Positions 32,738 through 41,165 of a DNA stretch of 43,604 bases are shown piece after piece. The stretch is from positions 312,402-356,005 of the forward strand of contig MSHC01000034.1 of assembly GCA_001940995.1 (NCBI GenBank), written 5' to 3'. A program made the position numbers and the translations under genes. The notes under the pieces were generated by a model. The model did not search any database. It saw only the letters and a list, made by a program, of their open reading frames with translations, and was not told the origin of the DNA. The stretch's first letter is position 1; each line of letters begins with the position of its first letter. Origin of the DNA: Ruminococcus sp. Phil15. GTDB taxonomy: Bacteria > Bacillota > Clostridia > Oscillospirales > Ruminococcaceae.

Positions 32738-33571
32738 TTATTCAGTTACGGCTTCTGATTCCTCTGATTTATCATTTGCCTTTTCAAGCTTTCCGAACAG
32801 CAGCGAAAGGACAAACGACACAGCCATTATCACAAATGACGCTATGGTTTTCGCATTGAGACCTATGGCACAGCTGTCATTAAGGACTCTTGGGATAATT
32901 GAGAGGAAAAATCCGAAGATTATTGAGAATGTAATTGTATAGCACTTTTCTATAAGCTTTGTTATGATAAACGACACTGCAAGAACGCCTATGAAAAGAC
33001 CGATTGCGGCAGGAATAAGCACTGCAAAATTGAGGTCTGCGAGTGATGAAACCCAGATATCGTACATACCCAGCGCGGAGAGAATAGCGGCGCTGTCGAT
33101 GCCCGGAACAACATATGAAGCGGCAACAACGATACCGAGGAGAATAGAATGCAGGAAATTTGGATTTGTAACTTCCGGGAAAAGGTCGCTGTTGAAGTAA
33201 AAAAGCAGTATGCCGAGTGCGAACGCTGCGGCGACTAATGCATAATACTTAGGCTTAAAGCCCTTTTTCTTAACCTCATTGTAAAACAGAGGTATCGAGC
33301 CTAAAATGAAGCCGAAGAAGGCAAATCTTGTCTGCATTTCATAATTGTCCAGCAGGAAGTCTACAAGCTTACTGAACAGAATAACGCCGAGAAGTATTCC
33401 GCATCCGAGAGGGATAAGGAATTTAAGATTCTTTACAAAATTCTTGAAGATTGTGCTTATTGCGGCGATAGTTTTCTGATAAAGTCCGAATATTACGAGA
33501 AGTACGCTTCCGCTGAGTCCGGGAGCTATTGCGCCGAGTCCGACGACAATGCCCTTTAAAAAGTTAGTCAT
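32738..33571 (-). CDS. DUF368 membrane protein (PopT-type undecaprenyl-phosphate transporter)
   Basis: 277 residues with about eight membrane helices. The N-terminal GIVVGLGAIAPGLSGSVLLVIFGLYQKTI is the DUF368 signature, with the second half repeating it as GIVVAASYVVPGIDSAAIL. DUF368 proteins have been shown to recycle undecaprenyl phosphate across the membrane (PopT). The start at 33571 follows GGAGGCAC. It has its own promoter and terminator and lies upstream of the envelope-stress TCS, which suits a role in lipid-carrier supply for cell-wall and polysaccharide synthesis. Confidence 0.9.
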   Translation of the reverse strand: MTNFLKGIVVGLGAIAPGLSGSVLLVIFGLYQKTIAAISTIFKNFVKNLKFLIPLGCGILLGVILFSKLVDFLLDNYEMQTRFAFFGFILGSIPLFYNEVKKKGFKPKYYALVAAAFALGILLFYFNSDLFPEVTNPNFLHSILLGIVVAASYVVPGIDSAAILSALGMYDIWVSSLADLNFAVLIPAAIGLFIGVLAVSFIITKLIEKCYTITFSIIFGFFLSIIPRVLNDSCAIGLNAKTIASFVIMAVSFVLSLLFGKLEKANDKSEESEAVTE

Positions 33572-33612
33572 ATTATTTTGTGCCTCCGAATTTATATTGT
33601 CAAACAAGTAAT

Positions 33613-33641
33613 AGTTTAGCACAATCAGAGCAATAAATCAA
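33613..33641 (-). promoter_or_regulatory. Promoter of the DUF368 gene
   Basis: On the minus strand TTGATT (33636-33641), 17 bp, TAAACT (33613-33618) with extended -10 TGC. Confidence 0.6.
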
Positions 33642-33904
33642 GCGAAATATGGAATTTGTGTACGAGAAAATATAACACCGCCGTATGTACTGCCGTTTAC
33701 CCACAGCTTCATAAACTCCTGTTCTCCCAAGGAGAAGCGGAATTGAGTTTACCGCCTGTGGTAAGATACAGTAAGAATTGTCTCGTCCTCATAGTTCTGC
33801 TTTGCTTCCGCAACTGTTGTGCTGAAAGCTGTTACAGCAAAGACGAGAGATAACATTACCGAGCTTATGCGAGACAGTAAAGATTTTGTTTTTCTTTTTC
33901 TCAA
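33638..33904 (-). pseudogene. Small secreted protein gene broken by an in-frame TAA
   Basis: A TTG start at 33904 behind AAGGAATG begins a clear signal peptide (LRKRKTKSLLSRISS, core VMLSLVFAVTAFS, then TTVAEAK). Mature sequence NYEDETILTVSYHRR is stopped by TAA at 33749-33751. The same frame then runs on as TQFRFSLGEQEFMKLWVNGS and TYGGVIFSRTQIPYFA to TGA at 33638, giving an 89-codon frame with one nonsense codon. The 51-residue secreted peptide may still be made. No family recognised. The 3' end overlaps the DUF368 promoter. Confidence 0.5.
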
Positions 33905-33945
33905 CTTAAATCATTCCTTTCTAAATTTTTCAGACTTTATATAAA

Positions 33946-34251
33946 TTATGGCGTGAGAAACCATACAGTCCACCAATCTACTGTGCCTACCTTTTCACCG
34001 TGGCTATACTTTGTGTTATCTATACAGAAGTAGATTACCATTTCATCACCTTCCATATAATACTTATTCCACTCATAGTCAAGGACGAAGGAGCTAACCA
34101 CTCTATACCATTGCATAACAGTTTCCTTGAAATTTAAGGGCATTGTAATAACGTTCCTCTGGAGTATCGTACTCACATCGGCAGGAATATGTGTGTCCGA
34201 GCTGTCCGCATTACCACAGGAGGTAAGCATAAGTGCAATAGTAACATACAC
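33946..34251 (-). CDS. Possible lipoprotein fragment
   Basis: 101 residues if read from a GTG at 34251 (VYVTIALMLTSCGNADSSD), where LTSC looks like a lipobox but the n-region lacks basic residues and no clear ribosome binding site is present. Longer in-frame starts exist at 34323 (ATG) but run into unrelated sequence after the MscS terminator. C-terminal QWYRVVSSFVLDYEWNKYY and FCIDNTKYSHGEKVGTVDWW are rich in aromatic residues; no family recognised. Likely a 5'-truncated remnant. It lies just upstream of the broken secreted-protein gene. Confidence 0.35.
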   Translation of the reverse strand: MYVTIALMLTSCGNADSSDTHIPADVSTILQRNVITMPLNFKETVMQWYRVVSSFVLDYEWNKYYMEGDEMVIYFCIDNTKYSHGEKVGTVDWWTVWFLTP

Positions 34252-34327
34252 GCTTTCCAAGGAAAAGGCAGGAGGTTTTTGAAGAAAAAATCTAAAGAAC
34301 AGGTTTAAGAGAATATTTTTGGACATA

Positions 34328-34360
34328 AAAAAGATGCCCACGTTATGTGAGCATCTTTTT
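34328..34360 (-). terminator. Terminator of the mscS gene
   Basis: AAAAAGATGC (34328-34337) pairs with GCATCTTTTT (34351-34360); T run present on both strands. Confidence 0.9.
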
Positions 34361-34363
34361 GTG

Positions 34364-35167
34364 CTATTCTTTATTCTCTTGAATACGGACATCGAGCTGA
34401 TTATATGGAATCATGATGCCGTTTGATTCAAAAACTTCTCTCAAATCTTCAATAATATCATAATACACGTCCCAATAATTTTCGTTCTGACACCACGCAC
34501 GCACTGTGAGATTAACTGCGCTGTCACCGTAACTGCGGACACGGACAAACGGTTCTGTATCATTGCCGTCCAGAATGAGAGGGTGCTTTTTTAGAGTATC
34601 CAGTGCAAGCAGTTTCGCTTTATGGACGTCAGCTTCGTAGGACACGGGAAACAGGATATCTACCCTGCGCTTATTTTCTATCGAATAATTTGTAATATGA
34701 CTGTTCACGAGGACTCCGTTAGGAATACTAACCTGCTTAGAATCTGGCGTCTGGAGCGTTGTATGCAGAAGCTCAACCGAAATAACTATTCCTTCGTCGC
34801 CGCCTGTTGATATATAATCGCCTGTTGAGAAGCGAGGAGAAAACAGTAGCCACACACCGCCAGCGACGTTGCTGAGCGAGTCCTTTAACGCAACGCCTAT
34901 TGCTACGACTGCTGCGGATGATGCGGCAACGATACCGCTTGTTGATACGCCTACTGCGTCAAATGCAGCCAGAATAACGAACACATGAAGTATTACATTG
35001 ATTGCTTTGGCACAATAATTTGCAAGGGATTTATCAAGCTTAGACCTTTGAAACGCCTTTCTTATAAGCTTCATGATATATGTGATTGCGATATGTCCGA
35101 TTAGCAGAATTAATGCCATTTTGACAAGTGGCTTTAGCATTTCTATTAATTGCTCTTTTGTAAACAT
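34364..35167 (-). CDS. mscS: MscS-family mechanosensitive channel
   Basis: 267 residues, the size of small-conductance MscS. Three N-terminal helices (residues about 14-38, 60-80 and the pore helix AASSAAVVAIGVALKDSLSN at about 86-105 with Ala/Gly packing) are followed by GVWLLFSPRFSTGDYISTGG, the beta-domain TPDSKQVSIPNGVLVNSHITN and a C-terminal alpha/beta domain. It opens under membrane tension to relieve hypo-osmotic shock. The start at 35167 has GAGAGGTG in front. Monocistronic. Confidence 0.92.
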   Translation of the reverse strand: MFTKEQLIEMLKPLVKMALILLIGHIAITYIMKLIRKAFQRSKLDKSLANYCAKAINVILHVFVILAAFDAVGVSTSGIVAASSAAVVAIGVALKDSLSNVAGGVWLLFSPRFSTGDYISTGGDEGIVISVELLHTTLQTPDSKQVSIPNGVLVNSHITNYSIENKRRVDILFPVSYEADVHKAKLLALDTLKKHPLILDGNDTEPFVRVRSYGDSAVNLTVRAWCQNENYWDVYYDIIEDLREVFESNGIMIPYNQLDVRIQENKE

Positions 35168-35203
35168 AAAAGCACCTCTCACAAAGAAAATCAAATCACA
35201 TAA

Positions 35204-35232
35204 ATTATACAACAGAAATTTGAAAAGGTCAA
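35204..35232 (-). promoter_or_regulatory. Promoter of mscS
   Basis: On the minus strand TTGACC (35227-35232), 17 bp, TATAAT (35204-35209). Divergent from the redox-fusion promoter. Confidence 0.85.
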
Positions 35233-35285
35233 CATCCAAATGCCGTTATTTAACACACACAAGCTCACAATTAACAGATCCTATA

Positions 35286-35314
35286 TTGACTTTAATCCCG
35301 CAAAATGCTATACT
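35286..35314 (+). promoter_or_regulatory. Promoter of the redox-fusion/ABC importer operon
   Basis: TTGACT (35286-35291), 17 bp, TATACT (35309-35314), extended -10 TGC. A leader of about 70 nt follows; it holds the short inverted repeat TTGT-TGCAT-ACAA, which could be a regulator site. Confidence 0.75.
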
Positions 35315-35385
35315 TTGTGTTGGTACTAATATGTGTTTTTCGTTTGTTGCATACAATAAAATATCATAAAGCGAGGTTCATCAAA

Positions 35386-37956
35386 ATGAAGGTTATTGTT
35401 ATTGGCGGGGTTGCCGCAGGTACAAAAGCTGCTGCTAAGTTATTGCGTGAGGATCGTTCTTCAGTCGTTGACATTTACACTAAGAGCATGGATATTTCCT
35501 ATGCAGGCTGTGGTCTTCCATATTATGTAGGCGGCGACATTGAAACGCGAGAGGAGCTTATTGTAAACTCTCCGGAGAAATTCTCTTCTCTGACAGGTGC
35601 GTCAGTACACACAGGACAAGAGGCTATCAGGGTTGACGCTAACACAAAGACTGTAACCCTTCGTGATAATCTCAAGGGTACTGAATACACAGATACTTAT
35701 GACAAACTGATTATCGCAAGTGGTGCAACTCCTATAATTCCTGATATTGATGGTGCAAATCTTGACGGTGTTTTCACTGTCCGTACACCTAATGACGCTA
35801 TAGCAATTAGAGATTATATTCAGAAAAAAGGTTGCAAAAAGGCAGTCGTTGTAGGTGCAGGATTTATCGGTATGGAAATGGCTGAAAACCTTACAACACA
35901 GAAGCTGTCTGTCACAGTTGTTGATATGACATCACAGATACTCCCTAACATTCTTGACCCTGAAATGGCAGGCTATGTCGCTAAAGAACTTCGCAGGGGT
36001 GGAATTAAAATTATAACAGGTATTGCCGTTTCGTCTATAAAAGGCGACGACGCTGTAGCTTCCGTTGTTACGGCTCAAGGTGAGATACCTGCTGACATCG
36101 TTATACTCAGCATCGGAGTCCGTCCTGAAACTGCATTTCTAAATGACACAGGCATCGAAATGATGAGGGGTGCAATAGTTGTTGACGAATATCAGCAAAC
36201 TAATCTTGAGGATATATACGCTGTTGGCGACTGTGCTGTAGTTAAAAACCGTATCACAGGCGAAGCACAGTGGTCTGCTATGGGCTCTACTGCCAACATT
36301 ACTGCAAGATGTCTTGCCAAATCTCTCACAGGCAATTCTAGTCCTTATGGAGGATGTCTTGGCACAGGCGTTGTAAAACTGTCAAATGAACTCAATGCAG
36401 GTAGGACCGGTCTTTCCGAAAAACACGCTCTCAATGCGGGATATGATGTAGTAACAGTTGTTTGCGTTACTGACGACAAGGCTCACTACTATCCTGATTC
36501 ATCCACATTCGTTACAAAGCTTATCGCCGACAGGAAAACCGAAAAGCTCCTTGGTATGCAGGTAATCGGCAAAGGAGCAGTTGACAAGATGACTGACATT
36601 GCTGTTGTTGGTATCTCAGCAGGACTAAAAATCGGTGATTTTGATACACTGGATATGGCTTATGCTCCGCCGTTTTCCACAGCAATTCACCCATTTGTAC
36701 AGGCATGCTATGTTCTGAGCAACAAAATGAGTGGTGCATTTGAAACATTTACACCTGCTGAATACCTTGCAGGAAAGGCCGAAGGTTATCGCATTATTGA
36801 CGTCCAGCCACAGCCGGCAATATATGGTGCAGAATGGATAGACCTTGGCAAGGTTAAGGGTGAAATAGACGGCATGGGCAAGGATGAAAAACTCTTACTC
36901 GTTTGTGCAAAGGGAAAGAGAGGATATTTCCTACAGAACAGACTCAAGCATTACGGCTACACAAACACTAAAGTGCTTGAAGGTGGTGCATTTTTTAATA
37001 CTGTAAAGGTTGTGAATCCAATAGGCACTATATCCACTGCTGACATTAAGCGTGTCAAGGGGCTTGGTTGCTTGCAGGATAAGCGTTTTGCTGATGTTTT
37101 TAACGTTCGTGTAATTACAAAGAACGGAAAAATCACCGCAGCTGAGCAGCGTGTCATTGCACAAGCTGCTGAAAAATACGGCAGTGGCGAAGTAACAATG
37201 ACTTCTCGACTTACTCTTGAAATTCAGGGCGTTCACTATACAGACATTGACGAGGTTATCGCATTCCTTAATGAAAATAACCTGCTAACAGGCGGAACAG
37301 GCTCACTTGTACGCCCGGTAGTATCCTGCAAGGGTACAACTTGTCAGTACGGTCTTATTGATACCTTCGGACTCAGCGAAAAGATACACGAGCGTTTCTA
37401 TCTCGGTTATCACGATGTTACGCTTCCACACAAATTCAAGATTGCTGTTGGCGGCTGTCCGAATAACTGCGTTAAGCCTGACCTCAACGACCTTGGTATT
37501 GTTGGTCAGCGAGTGCCTGTTGTCAACATTGATAAGTGCAGAGGCTGTAAGATATGTCAAGTTGAGCAGAACTGCCCTATTAAGACAGTTCGCCTTTCTG
37601 ACGGTAAGCTTGTTATAGGCGAAGACTGCAACAACTGTGGACGTTGCAAGAGTAAATGTCCATTTGGTGCTATTCCTGAATATACCGACGGCTATAAGAT
37701 TTACATCGGCGGTAGATGGGGCAAAAAGTTTGCAAACGGCAGACCTCTTGAAAAGATATTCTCAACCGAAGAGGAGGTTATGGATATTATCGAAAGTGCT
37801 ATACTCTTATTCCGTGACGAAGGCATTTCAGGCGAGCGTTTTGCCGATACTATCAGTAGACTTGGCTTTGAATATGTACAGGACAAGCTCCTTAACAACA
37901 AGATTGACAAGATTGAAGCGCTCAAGAAAACAGTAAAGGGCGGAGCTACTTGCTGA
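35386..37956 (+). CDS. CoA-disulfide reductase/rhodanese/sulfite-reductase-like fusion
   Basis: 856 residues; start 35386 chosen for its ribosome binding site (GCGAGG) and the N-terminal GGVAAGTKAAAKLL dinucleotide fold. Residues 1-450: FAD/NAD(P)H CoA-disulfide-reductase type with the redox Cys42 in SYAGCGLPYY. Residues about 460-545: rhodanese domain with C507 in VCAKGKRGY. Residues about 570-770: siroheme/4Fe-4S sulfite-nitrite-reductase-like half-domain with C648/C653 (CKGTTC, spacing x4 rather than the usual x5) and C691/C695 (GGCPNNC). Two [4Fe-4S] ferredoxin motifs follow (CRGCKICQVEQNC and CNNCGRCKSKC). It may reduce CoA-persulfide, polysulfide or sulfite with NAD(P)H. Cytoplasmic. 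Its stop overlaps the next start. Confidence 0.82.
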   Translation: MKVIVIGGVAAGTKAAAKLLREDRSSVVDIYTKSMDISYAGCGLPYYVGGDIETREELIVNSPEKFSSLTGASVHTGQEAIRVDANTKTVTLRDNLKGTEYTDTYDKLIIASGATPIIPDIDGANLDGVFTVRTPNDAIAIRDYIQKKGCKKAVVVGAGFIGMEMAENLTTQKLSVTVVDMTSQILPNILDPEMAGYVAKELRRGGIKIITGIAVSSIKGDDAVASVVTAQGEIPADIVILSIGVRPETAFLNDTGIEMMRGAIVVDEYQQTNLEDIYAVGDCAVVKNRITGEAQWSAMGSTANITARCLAKSLTGNSSPYGGCLGTGVVKLSNELNAGRTGLSEKHALNAGYDVVTVVCVTDDKAHYYPDSSTFVTKLIADRKTEKLLGMQVIGKGAVDKMTDIAVVGISAGLKIGDFDTLDMAYAPPFSTAIHPFVQACYVLSNKMSGAFETFTPAEYLAGKAEGYRIIDVQPQPAIYGAEWIDLGKVKGEIDGMGKDEKLLLVCAKGKRGYFLQNRLKHYGYTNTKVLEGGAFFNTVKVVNPIGTISTADIKRVKGLGCLQDKRFADVFNVRVITKNGKITAAEQRVIAQAAEKYGSGEVTMTSRLTLEIQGVHYTDIDEVIAFLNENNLLTGGTGSLVRPVVSCKGTTCQYGLIDTFGLSEKIHERFYLGYHDVTLPHKFKIAVGGCPNNCVKPDLNDLGIVGQRVPVVNIDKCRGCKICQVEQNCPIKTVRLSDGKLVIGEDCNNCGRCKSKCPFGAIPEYTDGYKIYIGGRWGKKFANGRPLEKIFSTEEEVMDIIESAILLFRDEGISGERFADTISRLGFEYVQDKLLNNKIDKIEALKKTVKGGATC

Positions 37957-38909
37957 TGAAAAGAACTATTATAGCTATACTTTTAACAGTCGTGACCCTG
38001 TGCGGCTGTTCTGCACGGGGTAATGACAGCATTTCTTCAATTGATAGTGAACACACCGTTACCTTTACGGATGCACTTGGCAGAGAAGTAACTGTTGAAA
38101 AATCTCCAAAGCGAACCGCAACACTTATCGGTAGCTTTGCTGATGTTTGGCAGCTTGCCGGTGGTACTGTCTGCGCAGCACCCGAAGATGCATGGGATGA
38201 TTTCGAACTTGACCTCCCAGACGCTGTAAATCTTGGTGGTACACATTCTCCCAGTTTTGAATCACTGTTGTCGTCAAATCCCGATTTTGTCATAGCAAGC
38301 GCATCCACATCTGCCAATGTTGAGATGAAGGAACAGCTCGAGAAGGCTGGTATAACTGTCGCATATTTTGACGTTGACAACTTTGACGACTATCTTGAAA
38401 TGCTGGATATATGCACTGATATAACAGGTAGAAAAGACCTTTATCAGCAAAACGGTCTTACGGTTAAGGATAGCATTGACAGAATCAAAACTGACTTTAC
38501 ATTAAAAAACATCCCGGAAGAGCATCGCACCGTACTTATGCTGCGTGCATCCTCTGGATTTGTTAAGGCGAAAGGCAGCGAAGGCACTGTGCTTGGTGAA
38601 ATGCTTGCGGATTTAGGCTATATCAATATTGCTGACAGTGATGAGAGTCTGTTGGAAAATCTCAGCGTTGAAAGTATAATTCGCCGTGAACCATATCATA
38701 TTTTTGTGGTAACAATGGGCGATGATACAGAGGCGGCTCTTGATAATCTTACACGAATGATGGAAGAAGACCCTGCATGGGGTTCACTTACAGCCGTCAA
38801 GGAAAATCGACTGCACATTATGGAAAGACGTCTTTTCAATATAAAACCAAATTCAGAATGGGCAACAGCTTATGAACAACTCAGCGAAATCTTATCAAAA
38901 CAGGGTTAA
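37956..38909 (+). CDS. ABC importer substrate-binding lipoprotein (iron/heme/corrinoid family)
   Basis: 317 residues; start ATG 37956 overlaps the TGA of the redox fusion (TGATG), so it is translationally coupled. Lipoprotein signal (MKRTIIAILLTVVTLCGCSA, lipobox LCGC). Domain matches the BtuF/FhuD-type binding protein family: DALGREVTVEKSPKRTATL, then FESLLSSNPDFVIASAS and a long linking helix with the NGLTVKDSIDRI region. Captures an iron chelate, heme or corrinoid outside the membrane; the ligand is not identifiable. Confidence 0.88.
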   Translation: MKRTIIAILLTVVTLCGCSARGNDSISSIDSEHTVTFTDALGREVTVEKSPKRTATLIGSFADVWQLAGGTVCAAPEDAWDDFELDLPDAVNLGGTHSPSFESLLSSNPDFVIASASTSANVEMKEQLEKAGITVAYFDVDNFDDYLEMLDICTDITGRKDLYQQNGLTVKDSIDRIKTDFTLKNIPEEHRTVLMLRASSGFVKAKGSEGTVLGEMLADLGYINIADSDESLLENLSVESIIRREPYHIFVVTMGDDTEAALDNLTRMMEEDPAWGSLTAVKENRLHIMERRLFNIKPNSEWATAYEQLSEILSKQG

Positions 38910-39888
38910 ACCTATGCTTGCGTTAGGCTTTATTCTGCTTATTGTTTCAGCAATACTTGGAATAATGCTTGGTAGCACTCCCCTAACCTTCAGTGAAATA
39001 ATAAATGCGTTTTCAAACGGATTTGACAGCTCCGCAGGAGGCAGAATTTTTTTATATGTCCGATTACCACGCACTTTAGCATCAATAGTCTGTGGTGGAG
39101 CGCTTGCAATGTCAGGTGCTGTTATACAAGGTGTATTGGCAAACCGTCTTGCATCACCTAGCATAATTGGTGTAAATTCAGGTGCCGGATTTGCCGTAAC
39201 CTTATGCACAGCGCTTGGAATATACGGCGGATGGCAGTTATCATTGTCAGCATTCACAGGTGCGTTCACAGTTGTAATTCTTGTCAGCTTGGGTGCAAGA
39301 AAATGGGGCGCATCCCGTGGCACTGTTATACTTATTGGTGTGGCTGTAAACAGTTTGCTTGGAGCGGTGTCAGATACTATCGTAACATTTTTTCCTGAAG
39401 TCGGTGTTATGAGCAACGACTTCAGGGTTGGTGAGTTCTCCGGTGTAACATACGAAAAACTGGTTCCTTCTTCTATACTAATACTTATTGCCACAGTATT
39501 ACTCCTCACTCTAACCAATGAGCTTGACGTTCTCACATTAGGCGAAGACAGTGCAAAGGGACTTGGTATGAATACACCTCTTATGCAAACGATTTTTCTA
39601 CTGCTGTCGGCACTTTTAGCCGGCTGTGCTGTAAGCCTTGCAGGGCTTTTATCCTTTGTTGGGCTTATGATACCCCACGCAGTAAGGCGTATTTCGGGTA
39701 GCAAATCCTCTCACCTCATTCCTTTATGCGGACTTTTCGGTGGATCATTCGTCTGCCTATGCGATACTGTTGCACGGACATTCTTTGCACCATACGAAAT
39801 ACCTGTCGGCATAATAATGTCATTTTTGGGTGCACCTTTCTTCGTGTTTATTCTCATCCAGGTAAAGGGAGGACACAGTCGTGATTGA
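38872..39888 (+). CDS. ABC importer permease, FecCD/BtuC family
   Basis: 338 residues with about ten membrane helices. Signatures RLPRTLASIVCGGALAMSGA and GVLANRLASPSIIGVNSGAG (coupling/pore region) and GLLSFVGLMIPHAVRRISG are diagnostic of FecCD. An in-frame ATG at 38914, 4 nt past the upstream stop with AGGG in front, is a serious alternative start; the longer form was kept because KSYQNRVKP before helix 1 provides the usual positive N-terminus. It overlaps the neighbours and belongs to the same operon. Confidence 0.9.
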   Translation: MNNSAKSYQNRVKPMLALGFILLIVSAILGIMLGSTPLTFSEIINAFSNGFDSSAGGRIFLYVRLPRTLASIVCGGALAMSGAVIQGVLANRLASPSIIGVNSGAGFAVTLCTALGIYGGWQLSLSAFTGAFTVVILVSLGARKWGASRGTVILIGVAVNSLLGAVSDTIVTFFPEVGVMSNDFRVGEFSGVTYEKLVPSSILILIATVLLLTLTNELDVLTLGEDSAKGLGMNTPLMQTIFLLLSALLAGCAVSLAGLLSFVGLMIPHAVRRISGSKSSHLIPLCGLFGGSFVCLCDTVARTFFAPYEIPVGIIMSFLGAPFFVFILIQVKGGHSRD

Positions 39889-40639
39889 AATACAAAATCT
39901 GACTGTCAGCTACGGTAAAACATTAGTATTGAGCGATTTGTTCTTCACCATGCCTAAAGGCTCACTTGTGTCAGTTATCGGTACAAATGGTTCAGGCAAA
40001 AGCACACTATTGAAAGCTACACTTGGCATCATAAAGCATCAGTCGGGAGACGTTTTAATTGATGATGTAAGCACAGCTACCCTCGCACAAGGAAATATTG
40101 CGAAGAGAATAGCTTACCTTGCACAGGGTAAAAGCGTGCCCGATATGACCGTTGGTCAAATGATACTGCATGGCAGATTCCCACACCTAGGCTACCCACG
40201 TAGATACAGCGGAAAAGATCGTAGAATCGCTGATGATGTACTAAAACGCACAGGCCTTGCAGAGTACAAAGATTTGCCTATGTCTTCCCTTTCAGGCGGT
40301 ATGCGACAAAGTGCATATATCGCCATGGCTCTTGTGCAGGATACCGACTATATTTTTCTTGACGAGCCAACATCATATCTCGATATAACCCATCAGATTG
40401 GACTAATGCAAACACTCCGCTCCCTTTCAGACAGTGGTAAAGGCATTGTGGCAGTAACCCATGATTTACCCCTTGCTTTCAGCTTTTCAGACAAAATAGC
40501 CGTACTCAGTGATGGCAGGATAATCATCTGTGACACCCCTCAAAGTGTTTGCAGTAGCAGTATCATAAATGACATTTTCGGCGTAAATCTGAAATATGAT
40601 GCAAATTCAAAAAACTATTGCTATAATTATAATACTTAA
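39881..40639 (+). CDS. ABC importer ATPase, FecE/BtuD family
   Basis: 252 residues. Walker A GTNGSGKST (34-42), signature LSGGMRQSAYIAMAL, Walker B YIFLDEPTSYLD and an H-loop (VAVTHDLPLAF). GTG start with GGGAGG in front; overlaps the permease by 8 bp. Completes the importer of the redox-fusion operon. The C-terminal part is of normal length. Confidence 0.93.
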   Translation: MIEIQNLTVSYGKTLVLSDLFFTMPKGSLVSVIGTNGSGKSTLLKATLGIIKHQSGDVLIDDVSTATLAQGNIAKRIAYLAQGKSVPDMTVGQMILHGRFPHLGYPRRYSGKDRRIADDVLKRTGLAEYKDLPMSSLSGGMRQSAYIAMALVQDTDYIFLDEPTSYLDITHQIGLMQTLRSLSDSGKGIVAVTHDLPLAFSFSDKIAVLSDGRIIICDTPQSVCSSSIINDIFGVNLKYDANSKNYCYNYNT

Positions 40640-40643
40640 AATG

Positions 40644-40655
40644 ATACCATGGTAT
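40644..40655. promoter_or_regulatory. 12-bp palindrome after the importer operon
   Basis: ATACCATGGTAT is a perfect 12-bp palindrome 4 nt past the importer ATPase stop. It may be a regulator site for the next small gene; no terminator is seen in this gap. Confidence 0.25.
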
Positions 40656-40685
40656 TAGCGATTGACTGCTGTGGTACATTTTTAT

Positions 40686-40946
40686 ATGTACATCAATACT
40701 TTGAAAATTTCAATGATATCATTTTCGACTGTCGTTTTTGCACTTGTTCTGACGATAGGCAAATCAGATATTTACTATAAACCTGCGGTGCTTGTGCAGA
40801 CTGACGGTTACAGCTTTCTTGAAAAGAATTACGGACCTTTGCATTTCCTCGACCCTATAATGATGCTTATGTACGCAGTAATAATGATGTATTTCATAGT
40901 GTACGCCATTAGGAACAGAGAGCGTTTGTCATTCAGTATAGTATAG
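40686..40946 (+). CDS. Hypothetical small membrane protein
   Basis: 86 residues from ATG 40686 (a TTG at 40662 would add 8). Two hydrophobic segments (MISFSTVVFALVLTIG and IMMLMYAVIMMYFIVYAI) surround a polar loop with a YGPLHFLDP motif; ends in RNRERLSFSIV. No family recognised. No strong ribosome binding site at either start, so translation is uncertain. It may be a remnant, like the next frame. Confidence 0.4.
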   Translation: MYINTLKISMISFSTVVFALVLTIGKSDIYYKPAVLVQTDGYSFLEKNYGPLHFLDPIMMLMYAVIMMYFIVYAIRNRERLSFSIV

Positions 40947-40984
40947 TTTCTGCGATAAGTATTTCCTGATTTTCCATTATCATC

Positions 40985-41165
40985 ATGTATATTATTGAAA
41001 TGATATTAGGACTTAAAATCAGCCTTATGTCGGTTGGTATTATATTCGGATTGGTTGTACTGATAAAACAGTTTGAGCGTGTGAACATTTATGATATATC
41101 CTCAAATGTAGAGTTTATTGACAGGACTTTAGAAAGAAATTATTACAATGCAATTGAAGATTACC
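40985..41165 (+). pseudogene. Truncated hypothetical membrane protein
   Basis: The plus-strand frame (ATG 40985, MYIIEMILGLKISLMSVGI, one helix then EFIDRTLERNYYNAIEDYHN) runs in frame to 41305, but from about 41166 the DNA is the antisense of the VirB4 remnant. The true gene was therefore cut here by the mobile-element fragment, leaving about 60 codons. Family unknown. Confidence 0.4.

Noticed and set aside
38895-39704. Minus-strand frame of 269 codons over the FecCD permease
   Set aside because: Antisense to a permease with clear family signatures; no promoter or ribosome binding site.
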